DNA of 64,000 bases from Pseudooceanicola nanhaiensis (GTDB lineage: Bacteria > Pseudomonadota > Alphaproteobacteria > Rhodobacterales > Rhodobacteraceae), in contig NZ_JAIUZP010000005.1 in the NCBI RefSeq assembly GCF_020171315.1, positions 62,001 to 126,000 of the forward strand. The letters run 5' to 3'. The notes beneath the pieces were generated by a model. That model did no database searches, was not told the origin of the DNA, and saw only the letters and a program-made list of their open reading frames with translations. Shown one piece after another: positions 53,561-62,062 of this stretch. Position numbers and translations under genes: made by a program. How positions within the stretch are numbered: position 1 is the stretch's first letter; each line of letters begins with the position of its first letter.

Positions 53561-55266
53561 CGGCGGGCGTTGGCATCATCATGCTGGTGCACACGGCCCT
53601 GAACCGGGCCGAACAGGTGGCGCGCCACTGGGCCGCCGCGGGCTGTCCCGTGGTGATCCATGCCGACCGGAATGTCAGCGCCAAGACCTATGGCGCGTTC
53701 CGCAAGGCGCTGTCGGACGTGGAAAACGTGCGCTTCGTCCAGCGGCACCGCTGCGAATGGGGCACCTGGGGCATCGTGGCCGCCACGCAGGAAGCCTCGG
53801 AGCGGATGCTGGCCGATTTCCCGGACGTGCGGCATGTCTACCTCGCCTCCGGCTCCTGCCTGCCGCTCCGCCCGGTGCAGGAGTTGATCGAGTATCTGGC
53901 AGACCGCCCGCGCACCGACTTCATCGAAAGCGCCACGACGGCGGATGTGCCCTGGACGGTGGGCGGGCTGGATGCAGAGCGGTTCACCCTGCGGTTCCCC
54001 TTCTCGTGGAAGAAGCACCGCGTCCTCTTCGATGGCTACGTGAAGCTGCAAAGACGCCTGCGGATGCGTCGCCGGATCCCGAACGGCATCGTCCCGCACA
54101 TGGGCTCGCAATGGTGGTGCCTGACGCGGCAGACGCTCTCTGCGATCCTGAACGATCCCGACCGGGAGGCCTATGACCGCTACTTCAAGCGGGTCTGGAT
54201 CCCCGATGAGAGCTACTTCCAGTCGCTTGCCCGGCTCTATGCGACCAATATCGAAAGCCGTTCCCTGACGCTGAGCAAGTTCGATTTCCAGGGCAAGCCG
54301 CATATCTTCTACGACGATCACCTGCAGCTTCTGCACCGGTCGGACTGTTTCGTGGCGCGCAAGATCTGGCCCCATGCGGACAAGCTCTATCGCGTGCTCC
54401 TCTCCGCGCCCAACGGCGAGCAGCGCCGCACGGAGCCGAACCCCGGCAAGATCGACCGGGTGTTCTCCAAGGCGGTGCAGCGCCGGACCCGGGGCCGCAC
54501 CGGCCTTTACATGCAGAGCCGCTATCCCCGCGACGGCTGGGAAAACGGCCTGACCGCGGACAAGTATTCCGTGTTTCAGGGCTTTGCCGAACTCTTCGAG
54601 GATTTCGACCATTGGCTCCAGCGTGCCACGGGCACGCGGGTGCATGGGCATCTCTTTGCGCCGGAAGAGGTCCAGTTCGCCGATCATCAGCGCTACATGG
54701 CGGGGGCCCTGTCCGACAGCCCGGCCGCGCGGGACTACCGGCCGCGGGACTTCCTGACCAACCTGCTGTGGAACACGCGGGGCGAGCGTCAGTGCTTCCA
54801 GTTCGGGCCGCGCGATAATCAGGCGCTGATCTGGGACATGGCCAAGGACCCCAATGCGCAGATCAGCGTGATCAGCGGGGCCTGGGCGCTGCCGCTCTTC
54901 CGCTCGAACCGGGATTTCCCCGACATCCGCGCCGATGCGGCCGAGTTGCAGCGGATCGAGTCCCGGTTCCTCGACGCGCTGCATTCGCCCTTCGCCAAGG
55001 CCCGCATCCGGGTCTGGACGCTGTCGGAATTCGTGGAATCCCCGATGGAGCCGCTGCAACTGGTCATCGACGAGATCGGGGCCAAGACCCCCCGCCGGCT
55101 GGCCGAGGCGCCGACCATGTGCGATCTCAAGGGCTTTGGTCACTTCCTGCAGAACCTCAAGAATCAGGGGATGCACCCCTATCTGACCGGCGATTTCCCG
55201 ATCGACCCGACCGGCGGGCGTATCCCCCCGAAACCCGGCAAGAAGCCCTATCTCGTGCGGAAGTGA
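53557..55266 (+). CDS. GT14 (core-2/I-branching-like) glycosyltransferase with a large unknown C-terminal domain
   Basis: A 569-residue protein. The first about 270 residues match the core-2/I-branching beta-1,6-N-acetylglucosaminyltransferase fold (GT14): VVIHADRNVSAKTYGAF, CEWGTWGIVAATQEA, HVYLASGSCLPLRP, GSQWWCLTRQTLSAIL and IPDESYFQSLA. The remaining 290 residues (from about SAPNGEQRRTEPNPGK) are a separate domain I recall as DUF5928; its role is unknown. Family GT14 usually transfers GlcNAc or xylose. It overlaps the previous gene by 4 bases and precedes the sulfotransferase gene by 3. Confidence 0.82.
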   Translation: MTAGVGIIMLVHTALNRAEQVARHWAAAGCPVVIHADRNVSAKTYGAFRKALSDVENVRFVQRHRCEWGTWGIVAATQEASERMLADFPDVRHVYLASGSCLPLRPVQELIEYLADRPRTDFIESATTADVPWTVGGLDAERFTLRFPFSWKKHRVLFDGYVKLQRRLRMRRRIPNGIVPHMGSQWWCLTRQTLSAILNDPDREAYDRYFKRVWIPDESYFQSLARLYATNIESRSLTLSKFDFQGKPHIFYDDHLQLLHRSDCFVARKIWPHADKLYRVLLSAPNGEQRRTEPNPGKIDRVFSKAVQRRTRGRTGLYMQSRYPRDGWENGLTADKYSVFQGFAELFEDFDHWLQRATGTRVHGHLFAPEEVQFADHQRYMAGALSDSPAARDYRPRDFLTNLLWNTRGERQCFQFGPRDNQALIWDMAKDPNAQISVISGAWALPLFRSNRDFPDIRADAAELQRIESRFLDALHSPFAKARIRVWTLSEFVESPMEPLQLVIDEIGAKTPRRLAEAPTMCDLKGFGHFLQNLKNQGMHPYLTGDFPIDPTGGRIPPKPGKKPYLVRK

Positions 55267-55269
55267 TCC

Positions 55270-56697
55270 ATGGCCCGTTTCGACTATTTCATCGTCCTCG
55301 CAGAGATGCGGACCGGCTCGAACTTCCTTGAGGCGAACCTGAATGCCTTTCCCGGGCTGACCTGTCACGGCGAGGCCTTCAATCCGGTCTTCATCGGCTA
55401 TCCCAAGAACGAGACCCTGCTGGGCCTGACGCTGGACGAGCGGCAGCAGGCGCCGCAGCGGCTGTTGGACGCGGTGAAGGCGGATCACGGCCTCGCGGGC
55501 TTCCGCTTCTTCCATGACCATGACCCGCGTGTGCTGGACGTGGCCCTGCCCGATCCGCGCTGCGCCAAGATCATCCTGACGCGGAACCCGGTCGACAGCT
55601 ATGTCAGCTGGAAGATCGCCCGCGCCACCGACCAGTGGAAGCTGACCGATGTGCGCCGCCGCAAGGAGAGCAAGGTCGATTTCGACCCGGTGGAGTTCGA
55701 GGCCCACCTCGAGACGCTGCAAAGCTTCCAGATCCGGGTGATGAACGCGCTTCAGGTGACCGGGCAGACGGCCTTCTACGTGGACTACGACGACCTGCAG
55801 AGCCTCGATGTGATGAACGGCCTTGGCGCCTTCCTCGGCCAGAAGGACAAGCTGGAGTCGCTCGACAGCAAGCTGAAGCGCCAGAACCCCGAGCCGCTGG
55901 ACCAGAAGGTCGAGGATTTCGACGGGCTGGAAGCGGCACTGGCGCGGCTGGACCGGTTCAACCTGAACCGCACCCCCAACTTCGAGCCCCGGCGCGGCGC
56001 TCGGGTGCCGGAGTATGTGGCGGGGACCACCACGCCGCTGCTCTACCTGCCGGTGCGCAACGGGCTGGAGGACCGCGTGCGCGGCTGGCTGGCGGCGCTG
56101 GAGGGCGTGGCGGCAGAGGACCTGCCCGGGGCCTTCACGCAGAAGAGCCTGCGCCAGTGGAAGCGGGCCCGCCCGGGGCATCGCAGCTTCACCGTGGTGC
56201 GTCACCCGCTGGTGCGCGCCCATGCCGTCTTCTGCGAGCGTATCCTGATGCCGGGGCCGAACCGCTTTGGCGAGATCCGGCGCGTGCTGCGCAAGCGCTA
56301 CAACCTGCCGATCCCGGCGGACATGGAGGCGGCGGACTATCCGCTGGAGCAGCACCGCGCGGCCTTCCGGGGGTTCCTCGACTTCCTCAAGGCCAATCTG
56401 GCGGGCCAGACCACCGTGCGGCAGGAGTCGGCCTTTGCGACGCAGGCCGGGACGGTGGAAAGCATGGGGCTCTTCGCCCTGCCGGACCTGATCCTGCGCG
56501 AGGAGGAGTTGACGACCGAACTGCCGGCGCTTGCCCGGCGTCTGGGGCATCCGGCACCGGTGGAGCCTCTGGCGGCGGAGGGCGATGCGCCCTATCCGCT
56601 CGCCGAGGTTGCGGATGCGGAGCTCGCCGCGCTCTGCGCAGAGATCTACCAGCGGGATTACATGATCTTCGGCTTCGATCCGGCCTCGCCCGTCTGA
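55270..56697 (+). CDS. Large sulfotransferase-type protein, apparently two modules
   Basis: A 475-residue protein, about twice the usual length. The first module has a PAPS-binding P-loop-like ALAEMRTGSNFLEANL-like VLAEMRTGSNFLEANLNA (10-27) and the 3'-phosphate motif IILTRNPVDSYVSWKIA (Arg105, Ser110). The second module, from about 250, contains SFTVVRHPLVRAHAVFCERI with RHP at 311-313, similar to a 3'-phosphate loop of the Sulfotransfer_2 type. It shows no clear P-loop of its own in view. It may sulfate a glycan made by the upstream glycosyltransferases, and cysQ nearby would clear the PAP. Acceptor unknown. Confidence 0.8.
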   Translation: MARFDYFIVLAEMRTGSNFLEANLNAFPGLTCHGEAFNPVFIGYPKNETLLGLTLDERQQAPQRLLDAVKADHGLAGFRFFHDHDPRVLDVALPDPRCAKIILTRNPVDSYVSWKIARATDQWKLTDVRRRKESKVDFDPVEFEAHLETLQSFQIRVMNALQVTGQTAFYVDYDDLQSLDVMNGLGAFLGQKDKLESLDSKLKRQNPEPLDQKVEDFDGLEAALARLDRFNLNRTPNFEPRRGARVPEYVAGTTTPLLYLPVRNGLEDRVRGWLAALEGVAAEDLPGAFTQKSLRQWKRARPGHRSFTVVRHPLVRAHAVFCERILMPGPNRFGEIRRVLRKRYNLPIPADMEAADYPLEQHRAAFRGFLDFLKANLAGQTTVRQESAFATQAGTVESMGLFALPDLILREEELTTELPALARRLGHPAPVEPLAAEGDAPYPLAEVADAELAALCAEIYQRDYMIFGFDPASPV

Positions 56698-56765
56698 CGC
56701 GGCGTGGCCTGCGCCCTCTCGACACCACGCGCCGCTTGATGGGCGCATGCCGCCCGCGGGGCTAA

Positions 56766-56810
56766 CCGTTTTCTTCGAAGAAAACGGACCGGAATTTTTG
56801 AAAATTCCGG
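56766..56810. repeat. Double-palindrome element, copy B (inverted)
   Basis: The first 22-base palindrome (56766-56787, arms CCGTTTTCTTC/GAAGAAAACGG) is identical to one in copy A at 10709-10730. The second (56789-56810, arms CCGGAATTTT and AAAATTCCGG) is a variant of the other. Orientation is opposite to copy A. It again sits between two converging genes. Confidence 0.85.
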
Positions 56811-56892
56811 GCATGGCCGCGCCGTTGCGCGCCGCCAGAAACGGTCAGTGAGGATAGTAGGCACGGGCAGGGCCCGCGCGGCAGGGTCAGGC

Positions 56893-57357
56893 TCAGGCGG
56901 CCTGCACGCCCTGATCGGTGGTCAGGATCGCGTAGAGCGTCGCGGCATCCGGGTTGGCGCGCAGCTTCTTGCGGAGGTTGGCGTCGCGCAGGGTGCGCGA
57001 CACCAGGGCCAGGGCCTTCAGATGGGTGACGCCCGCGTCGAGCGGGGCGAAGAGCGCAAAGACGAGATCCACCGGCTGCCGGTCCACCGCGTCGAAGTCG
57101 ACGGGCTTCTCCAGCAGGATGAAGGCCCCCGCAACGCTGTCGAGCTGGTCGAGGCGCGCGTGGGGCAGGGCCACACCGTGGCCCACGCCCGTGGGACCGA
57201 GGCTTTCCCGCTCCTGCAAGGCTTCGACGACCGCATCCGCCGGCAGACCATAGGCCCCATGGGCCAGATCGCCGAGATCATGCAGCAGCCGCTTCTTGCT
57301 GGAGGCCGAGGCAATGACTTTCACTGCCCCGGGCTTCAGGATACCCGAAAGATCCAT
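56893..57357 (-). CDS. ptsN: Nitrogen PTS EIIA protein PtsN
   Basis: PtsN is the EIIA-Ntr protein of the nitrogen-related phosphotransfer system, phosphorylated on a His and signalling potassium, phosphate and carbon/nitrogen status. It has 154 residues from the ATG at 57357 (a TTG one codon upstream is less likely). His66 in GHGVALPHARLD is the expected phosphorylation site. It follows hpf on the same strand by 51 bases. NPr and EI-Ntr are not in the window. Confidence 0.93.
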   Translation of the reverse strand: MDLSGILKPGAVKVIASASSKKRLLHDLGDLAHGAYGLPADAVVEALQERESLGPTGVGHGVALPHARLDQLDSVAGAFILLEKPVDFDAVDRQPVDLVFALFAPLDAGVTHLKALALVSRTLRDANLRKKLRANPDAATLYAILTTDQGVQAA

Positions 57358-57408
57358 CAAAACTCACTCGCTCCGAACTTCTCGCCGGGGCGTCTGCTCC
57401 CGATCACC

Positions 57409-57978
57409 TCAACTGCGTGGATCGATCCAACCGATGTTGCCGTCATCCCGGCGGTACACCACGTTCAATCCGTTCTTGCCTTCGTGGCGGAACACGAGAA
57501 CCGGCGCACCGGCAAGCTCCATCTGCATGACCGCCTCTCCGACAGAGAGGGATGGAATACGGGTTTCCATCTCGGCCACGATGATCGGCTGCAGCGTTGC
57601 GTCGTCCGACTCCTCGTCGTCCTGATCCGAGGCGAGGATATACGAGGACCCTCCGAAGATTTCAACCGGCTCGGTCCTGTCGCGGTGATGGTCCTTCAAC
57701 CGGCGCTTGTAGCGGCGCAGCTGTTTCTCCATCCGTTCGCAACATTTGTCGAAGGCGCCGTAGATCTCGGTCGACTTGGCACTGGCCTGGGCGGTCAGCC
57801 CGGTGGACAGGTGCACGGTCGCTTCGCAGACGTATTCGTGCGCGTGTTTGGAAAAGACGACGACCGCATCGGTGGGTCGCTGGGAATACTTGGCCACGGC
57901 TTCGCTCAGTTCGGCCTTCACGTGCGTTTGCAGCGCATCGCCAATGTCGATCTGTTTGCCGGTGATTTCGTAGCGCAT
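57409..57978 (-). CDS. hpf: Ribosome hibernation promoting factor, long form
   Basis: Hpf binds the ribosome and promotes 100S dimers in stationary phase. The 189 residues include the N-terminal S30AE domain (MRYEITGKQIDIGDALQTHV) and the C-terminal long-form dimerisation domain (from about 130: GEAVMQMELAGAPVLVFRHE and GLNVVYRRDDGNIGWI). GGAGACAGG precedes the ATG at 57978. The order hpf-ptsN is conserved in proteobacteria, usually with rpoN in front; it is absent here. Confidence 0.95.
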   Translation of the reverse strand: MRYEITGKQIDIGDALQTHVKAELSEAVAKYSQRPTDAVVVFSKHAHEYVCEATVHLSTGLTAQASAKSTEIYGAFDKCCERMEKQLRRYKRRLKDHHRDRTEPVEIFGGSSYILASDQDDEESDDATLQPIIVAEMETRIPSLSVGEAVMQMELAGAPVLVFRHEGKNGLNVVYRRDDGNIGWIDPRS

Positions 57979-58084
57979 CCTGTCTCCTTCACTTGACAAT
58001 TCGGGCGTCGTCCGGCGGTCGATCCGCCGGGCCGCTCAGGTCCGAATGCTGCGGATGGACAGCGTTGCGGCAGGCCCGGACATG

Positions 58085-58123
58085 AAAAAACCTGCCTTTC
58101 CCGCAGTGGCGGGCCAGGGCAGG
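58085..58123 (-). terminator. Rho-independent terminator between lptB and hpf
   Basis: On the minus strand, nested stems: outer CCTGCC/GGCAGG and inner CCCGC/GCGGG, followed by TTTTTT. It is 156 bases past the lptB stop. Confidence 0.75.
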
Positions 58124-58175
58124 CCGGACATGTGTCGCAATGCTGTCATACCTTCATATGAAAGTACTCTGCGGC
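58085..58175 (-). ncRNA. Candidate small RNA between lptB and hpf
   Basis: A perfect TTGACA (58185-58180, minus strand) is followed by an AT-containing region (CTTTCATATGAAG) that could hold a weak -10. The strong terminator then lies 60-90 bases on. A short transcript is possible. The -10 is poor, so this is a weak suggestion. Confidence 0.25.
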
Positions 58176-58278
58176 GTTCTGTCAACGGAATCCGGAAGGC
58201 AAGGTTTGCAGCGTCTTGCAGCATCCCGCCGGGGGGATGGCGAATTCGGGCCAATAACGAAAGGGTTACGGAACGGGT

Positions 58279-59040
58279 TCAGGAAATACGGAAATTATCG
58301 CCCAGGTACACCCTGCGGACATTTTCGTTCTGAACCACGTCTTCGGGGGTCCCGGACATCAGCATCTTGCCGTCGTGCAGGATATAGGCGCGGTCCACGA
58401 TCTCGAGGGTCTCGCGCACGTTGTGGTCGGTGATCAGCACGCCGATTCCACGTTTCTTGAGGTCCTGCACGAGGTGCCGGATATCACCGACCGAGATCGG
58501 ATCGACGCCTGCGAAGGGCTCGTCCAGCAGCAGGTAGCGCGGCTCGGCCGCGAGGCAGCGGGCGATCTCGACCCGGCGCCGTTCCCCGCCCGACAGCGCG
58601 AGCGCCGGCGCGCGGCGCAAATGCTCGATCGAGAACTCCGAGAGCAGCTCTTCCAGCCGCTCGCGGCGCTTGTGGGTGTCGCGGTGGGTGATCTCGAGAA
58701 TGGCGAGGATGTTGTCCTCGACCGAGAGGCCGCGGAAGATCGACATCTCCTGCGGCAGGTAGCCGATGCCCAACTTGGCGCGCCGGTACATCGGCAGGCC
58801 GGTCACCTCGCGGCCGTCGATCTTGACGGTGCCGCCCTCGGGCAGGACCAGCCCGGCGATGGAATAGAACGTGGTCGTTTTGCCACAGCCGTTCGGCCCC
58901 AGCAGCGCCACGACCTCGCCGCGGTCGAGCTGCATCGACACGTCGCGAATCACGACGCGCTTCTTGTAGCTCTTGCGCAGGTTCTCGATGCGCAGGCCGT
59001 GGTCACCCTCGGTGACGGTCAGATCAGGGGCGGGGGCCAT
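58279..59040 (-). CDS. lptB: LPS export ABC transporter ATPase LptB
   Basis: LptB is the ATPase powering LPS extraction by LptFG. It has 253 residues. Walker A is GPNGCGKTT (48-56), the signature LSGGERRRVEIARCL, Walker B YLLLDEPFAGVDP. The GYLPQEMSIFRGLSVEDN segment is typical of LptB. It is 3 bases after lptA. LptF and LptG are not in the window. Confidence 0.96.
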   Translation of the reverse strand: MAPAPDLTVTEGDHGLRIENLRKSYKKRVVIRDVSMQLDRGEVVALLGPNGCGKTTTFYSIAGLVLPEGGTVKIDGREVTGLPMYRRAKLGIGYLPQEMSIFRGLSVEDNILAILEITHRDTHKRRERLEELLSEFSIEHLRRAPALALSGGERRRVEIARCLAAEPRYLLLDEPFAGVDPISVGDIRHLVQDLKKRGIGVLITDHNVRETLEIVDRAYILHDGKMLMSGTPEDVVQNENVRRVYLGDNFRIS

Positions 59041-59043
59041 GGG

Positions 59044-59553
59044 TCATTCGCTGCCGGTTTGCAGCACGGTGCGCACACGGCCCTGCATCTCGGCGTTTCC
59101 GGTCTTGAGGTTCACGATCATGGACTGGGATGTAAGCGTGCTGCGGCCCTGTGCAACCATCACGTCGCCACTCATCGTCACCACGCCGGTCTCGATGTCG
59201 TATTCCGCCTGTTTCGCCTCGGCCGCATCCTCGCCGCTGACCAGCAGCACGTTGCCATCGGCACGCAGCGCCTGGATCGCGCCCTGGTCCTCGGCATAGA
59301 CCACGGTCACCGTATCGGCAGAGAGCTTGGTCAGCCCCTGCACCACCAGCACGTTGCCCTTGAAGATCGCGGTGCCGTCCGTCTGGCTGACCGACAGGCT
59401 GTCCGCGTCGACCTCGACCGGGGCCTGCGTGTCGGAGGGTCCGTTGCCGAAGGCGATGCCCTGCGCGATCCCGGCCTGCGGCAGCAGGAGCAGCGCGGCG
59501 GACAGGATCAGGGCGGGGGTGAGGGCCCTGCGGGCCCGGGTGGGAAGGGTCAC
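59044..59553 (-). CDS. lptA: LPS transport periplasmic protein LptA
   Basis: LptA forms the periplasmic bridge carrying LPS to the outer membrane. It has 169 residues with a Sec signal (ALILSAALLLLPQAGIAQG). The OstA-type beta-jellyroll repeats are visible: VDADSLSVSQTDGTAIFKGN, then VVQGLTKLSADTVTVVYAED. It overlaps lptC by 4 bases and precedes lptB by 3. Confidence 0.93.
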   Translation of the reverse strand: MTLPTRARRALTPALILSAALLLLPQAGIAQGIAFGNGPSDTQAPVEVDADSLSVSQTDGTAIFKGNVLVVQGLTKLSADTVTVVYAEDQGAIQALRADGNVLLVSGEDAAEAKQAEYDIETGVVTMSGDVMVAQGRSTLTSQSMIVNLKTGNAEMQGRVRTVLQTGSE

Positions 59554-60173
59554 GGCCTATCGTCCTCGTTACCTCGCGGGTCATATACCAGCTTAACCCC
59601 GTCGGTGAAAACCAATTGCGCGTCCGAACCGCTGGTCGCGGTCGTCAGGACCATCTTTCCGGCAGTGAACCTGCCCGGAGGGCCCTCGGCCCGTACGGTA
59701 CCGGGGGTTTCCGCCTCGATGCTCCGCAGCGCGCTGATCAGTTCCTCGGTTTCGATACGATACCCCTCGGAGGAGGTGATCACGACATTGCCTGCCAGTT
59801 CGGCCCGGTCCGCCGGATCGTCGAAGCTTCCGCTGTCGGCGCGGAAGGTGATCCGGGCCCCGGCCTTGAGGTCGATCTGCGCGTCCACCACATCCGCGTT
59901 GAGCCGCGAGCGGCCTTCGGGATCGGGGCGCGCGACCTCGGCGGTGAAGGCGATCAGGTCGCCCGTCGCGGTCGCGCCCGCGAAGGTGGGGTTGGTGATC
60001 TGCTGGTTGCGGATACGCTCCTGCAGGTCGGTGTCCGCGAAGGGCAGTTCGGCAGAGGGCCCGACGGTGCGGGCCAGCAGGAAGAGCGTCGACAGCAGGC
60101 CGAGGGCCGCGAGCGGCAGGATCACCTTGAGCCAGGCGATCACGCGAGAATAGCGGTCCTCGCGCCAGGCCAT
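59550..60173 (-). CDS. lptC: LPS export protein LptC
   Basis: LptC links the LptBFG complex to LptA. It has 207 residues with one N-terminal membrane helix (VIAWLKVILPLAALGLLSTL) and a periplasmic OstA-like beta-jellyroll (FAGATATGDLIAFTAEVARP and RAELAGNVVITSSEGYRIET). Its stop overlaps the lptA start by 4 bases, and its start is 1 base from the kdsD stop. Confidence 0.92.
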   Translation of the reverse strand: MAWREDRYSRVIAWLKVILPLAALGLLSTLFLLARTVGPSAELPFADTDLQERIRNQQITNPTFAGATATGDLIAFTAEVARPDPEGRSRLNADVVDAQIDLKAGARITFRADSGSFDDPADRAELAGNVVITSSEGYRIETEELISALRSIEAETPGTVRAEGPPGRFTAGKMVLTTATSGSDAQLVFTDGVKLVYDPRGNEDDRP

Positions 60174-60174
60174 G

Positions 60175-61143
60175 TCAGCCGAGACCGACGCGCAGGCAGT
60201 CGTGGATGTGCAGCAGGCCCTGCGGCGCAGCCGTGCCCTTCGGATCGACGACGAAGAGGCAGGTGATCTTGCGTTCGTTCATCACGGCCACCGCTTCCTG
60301 AGCGAGGGCGTCCGGGGCGATGGTGCGCGGGTTGGCCGTCATGACCTCCGCCGCCGTATGGGACAGCAGCCCGTCCATGTGGCGCCGCAGGTCCCCATCG
60401 GTGACGATGCCGGCAAGGGTACCGTCCGGATTGACCACGCCGACCACGCCGAACCCCTTGGAGGAGATCTCCAGCAGCGCCTCGGACATGGGCGTGTCGC
60501 CCTTGACCAGCGGCAGGGCCTCGCCGTCGTGCATCAGGTCGCGCACCCGGCTCAGCTGTGCGCCCAGCTTGCCGCCGGGGTGGAAGTTGCGGAAATGCTC
60601 GGCGGTGAACTGGCGGTGTTCCATCAAAGCCACGGCCAATGCATCGCCAAGCGCCAGCGTCATGGTGGTGGAGGAGGTCGGCACCACGCCGGTGCCACAG
60701 GCTTCCTCGGCGCGGGGCAGCACGATGGCCACGTCGGATTGCGTCAGCAGGGTCGACTCGGGCCGGCTGGCGACGCCGATCATCGGGATGCGGAAGCGAC
60801 GGGTGTAGGAGATCACATCGGCCAGTTCCGGGGTTTCGCCGGAGTTCGACAGCACGATCACCACGTCGTCACTGGTCAGCATCCCGAGGTCGCCGTGGCT
60901 GGCCTCTGCGGGGTGGACGAATTGCGCGGGCGTCCCGGTGGAGGCCAGCGTGGCGGCGATCTTGCGCCCAATGTGGCCGGACTTGCCCATGCCGCTGACG
61001 ATGACCCGGCCCTTGACGTTGAGCATCAGGTCCACGGCCTGCGCGACGCTCTCTCCGAGCGAGGCTTCGAGCTGGGACAGCGCATCGGCCTCGATGCGGA
61101 TGACGCGGCGGGCGGTGTCGAGGAAGGTCTCGTGGTCGGTCAT
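60175..61143 (-). CDS. kdsD: Arabinose-5-phosphate isomerase (KdsD/KpsF type)
   Basis: KdsD converts ribulose-5-phosphate to arabinose-5-phosphate, the first step to Kdo. It has 322 residues. The SIS domain has SGMGKSGHIGRKIA (50-63) and SHGDLGM. The two CBS domains lie in the last 115 residues (VRDLMHDGEALPLV and VMTANPRTIAPDAL). KpsF, the capsule version, is indistinguishable by sequence alone. Placed between rnd and lptC, and with kdsB in the window, it supplies Kdo for LPS or capsule. Confidence 0.94.
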   Translation of the reverse strand: MTDHETFLDTARRVIRIEADALSQLEASLGESVAQAVDLMLNVKGRVIVSGMGKSGHIGRKIAATLASTGTPAQFVHPAEASHGDLGMLTSDDVVIVLSNSGETPELADVISYTRRFRIPMIGVASRPESTLLTQSDVAIVLPRAEEACGTGVVPTSSTTMTLALGDALAVALMEHRQFTAEHFRNFHPGGKLGAQLSRVRDLMHDGEALPLVKGDTPMSEALLEISSKGFGVVGVVNPDGTLAGIVTDGDLRRHMDGLLSHTAAEVMTANPRTIAPDALAQEAVAVMNERKITCLFVVDPKGTAAPQGLLHIHDCLRVGLG

Positions 61144-61154
61144 GCCGGGTCCTC

Positions 61155-61769
61155 TCAGGTATGGGCGAAGATATCGGTGTCGGGCCAGCCTTCGAGGTCC
61201 AGCAGGGCCCGCGTCGGCAGGAAGTCGAAACAGGCCTGCGCAAGGTCGGTGCGGCCTTCGCGGTCAAGGCGGATGTCGAGCGCGGCCTTCAGCCGGTGCA
61301 GGTAGAGCACGTCCGAAGCGGCGTAGTCGAGCTGCGCCTGGGTCAGCGTCTCGGCGCCCCAGTCGCTGGATTGCTGCTGCTTCGAGATGTCGGTGCCCAG
61401 CAGGTCCTGGGTCAGGTTCCGCAGCCCGTGCCGGTCGGTATAGGTGCGCACCATGCGGCTGGCGATCTTGGTGCAATAGACCGGGGCGGCAAGCGCGCCG
61501 AAGGCGTTGTACATCGCGGCGATGTCGAAGCGGCCATAGTGGAAGAGCTTCAGCACCTGCGGGTCGAGCAGCAGTTTCTCGAGGTTGGGCGCGCGGGTCT
61601 GGCCCTTGGCGATCTGCACGATATGGGCGTTACCGTCACCCGAGGAGAGCTGCACCACGCAGAGCCGGTCGCGGCCCGGCACGAGGCCCATGGTCTCGCA
61701 GTCGATCGCCACGGAAGGCCCGAGGTCGAGCCCGTCGGGAAGGTCGCCCTTATGCAGATGGTTGGTCAC
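61155..61769 (-). CDS. rnd: Ribonuclease D-like 3'-5' exonuclease
   Basis: A 204-residue DEDDy exonuclease of the RNase D type, which trims tRNA and other RNA 3' ends. The first motif is AIDCETMGL (Asp23, Glu25), the third DYAASDVLYL (Tyr149, Asp153). Compared with E. coli RNase D (about 375 residues) it lacks the C-terminal HRDC domains, as is common in alphaproteobacteria. The GTG at 61769 is preceded by AGAGGCGGAC. It lies 11 bases upstream of kdsD in the same orientation. Confidence 0.9.
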   Translation of the reverse strand: MTNHLHKGDLPDGLDLGPSVAIDCETMGLVPGRDRLCVVQLSSGDGNAHIVQIAKGQTRAPNLEKLLLDPQVLKLFHYGRFDIAAMYNAFGALAAPVYCTKIASRMVRTYTDRHGLRNLTQDLLGTDISKQQQSSDWGAETLTQAQLDYAASDVLYLHRLKAALDIRLDREGRTDLAQACFDFLPTRALLDLEGWPDTDIFAHT

Positions 61770-62062
61770 GTCCGCCTCTTTGCACCGCTGTCGCCTTGGG
61801 ACATAGGCCCGTTTCGGCGTGGTTGCAATTGAGGAGGGCCACGGCGGCGGTTTCGCGACGATTGGGGGAGGGGCAACGGGGGTGCTTGCGGAGGAGTGGT
61901 GGGGGCGCAGATCGCGGCGGGGACGGTCTGGTGACGGCATGGACGGGGGCCGTCGCCGGAGGTGTGTGGGCCATCGCCGCGCCTGCCTGATTTATTGCGG
62001 TATGCTTTCGGAGTTGTCTCGTTCCGTCTTCCCCTCGGAATGTCCCGCCCGGCCGAGAGGCC

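Larger units (their letters stand above)
57979..58278. other. 300-base gap between lptB and hpf with no rpoN
   Basis: No credible gene is present; one short open frame lacks a ribosome-binding site and family similarity. The gap contains a minus-strand terminator at 58085-58123 and a perfect TTGACA on the minus strand at 58185-58180. In most proteobacteria rpoN occupies this place. Confidence 0.7.

Noticed and set aside
53446-56814. A 1122-residue open frame opposite the glycosyltransferase and sulfotransferase genes
   Set aside because: Shadow frame. The plus strand carries coupled genes with clear motifs.
58036-58254. A 72-residue open frame in the lptB-hpf gap
   Set aside because: No ribosome-binding site or family pattern, and it spans a rho-independent terminator.
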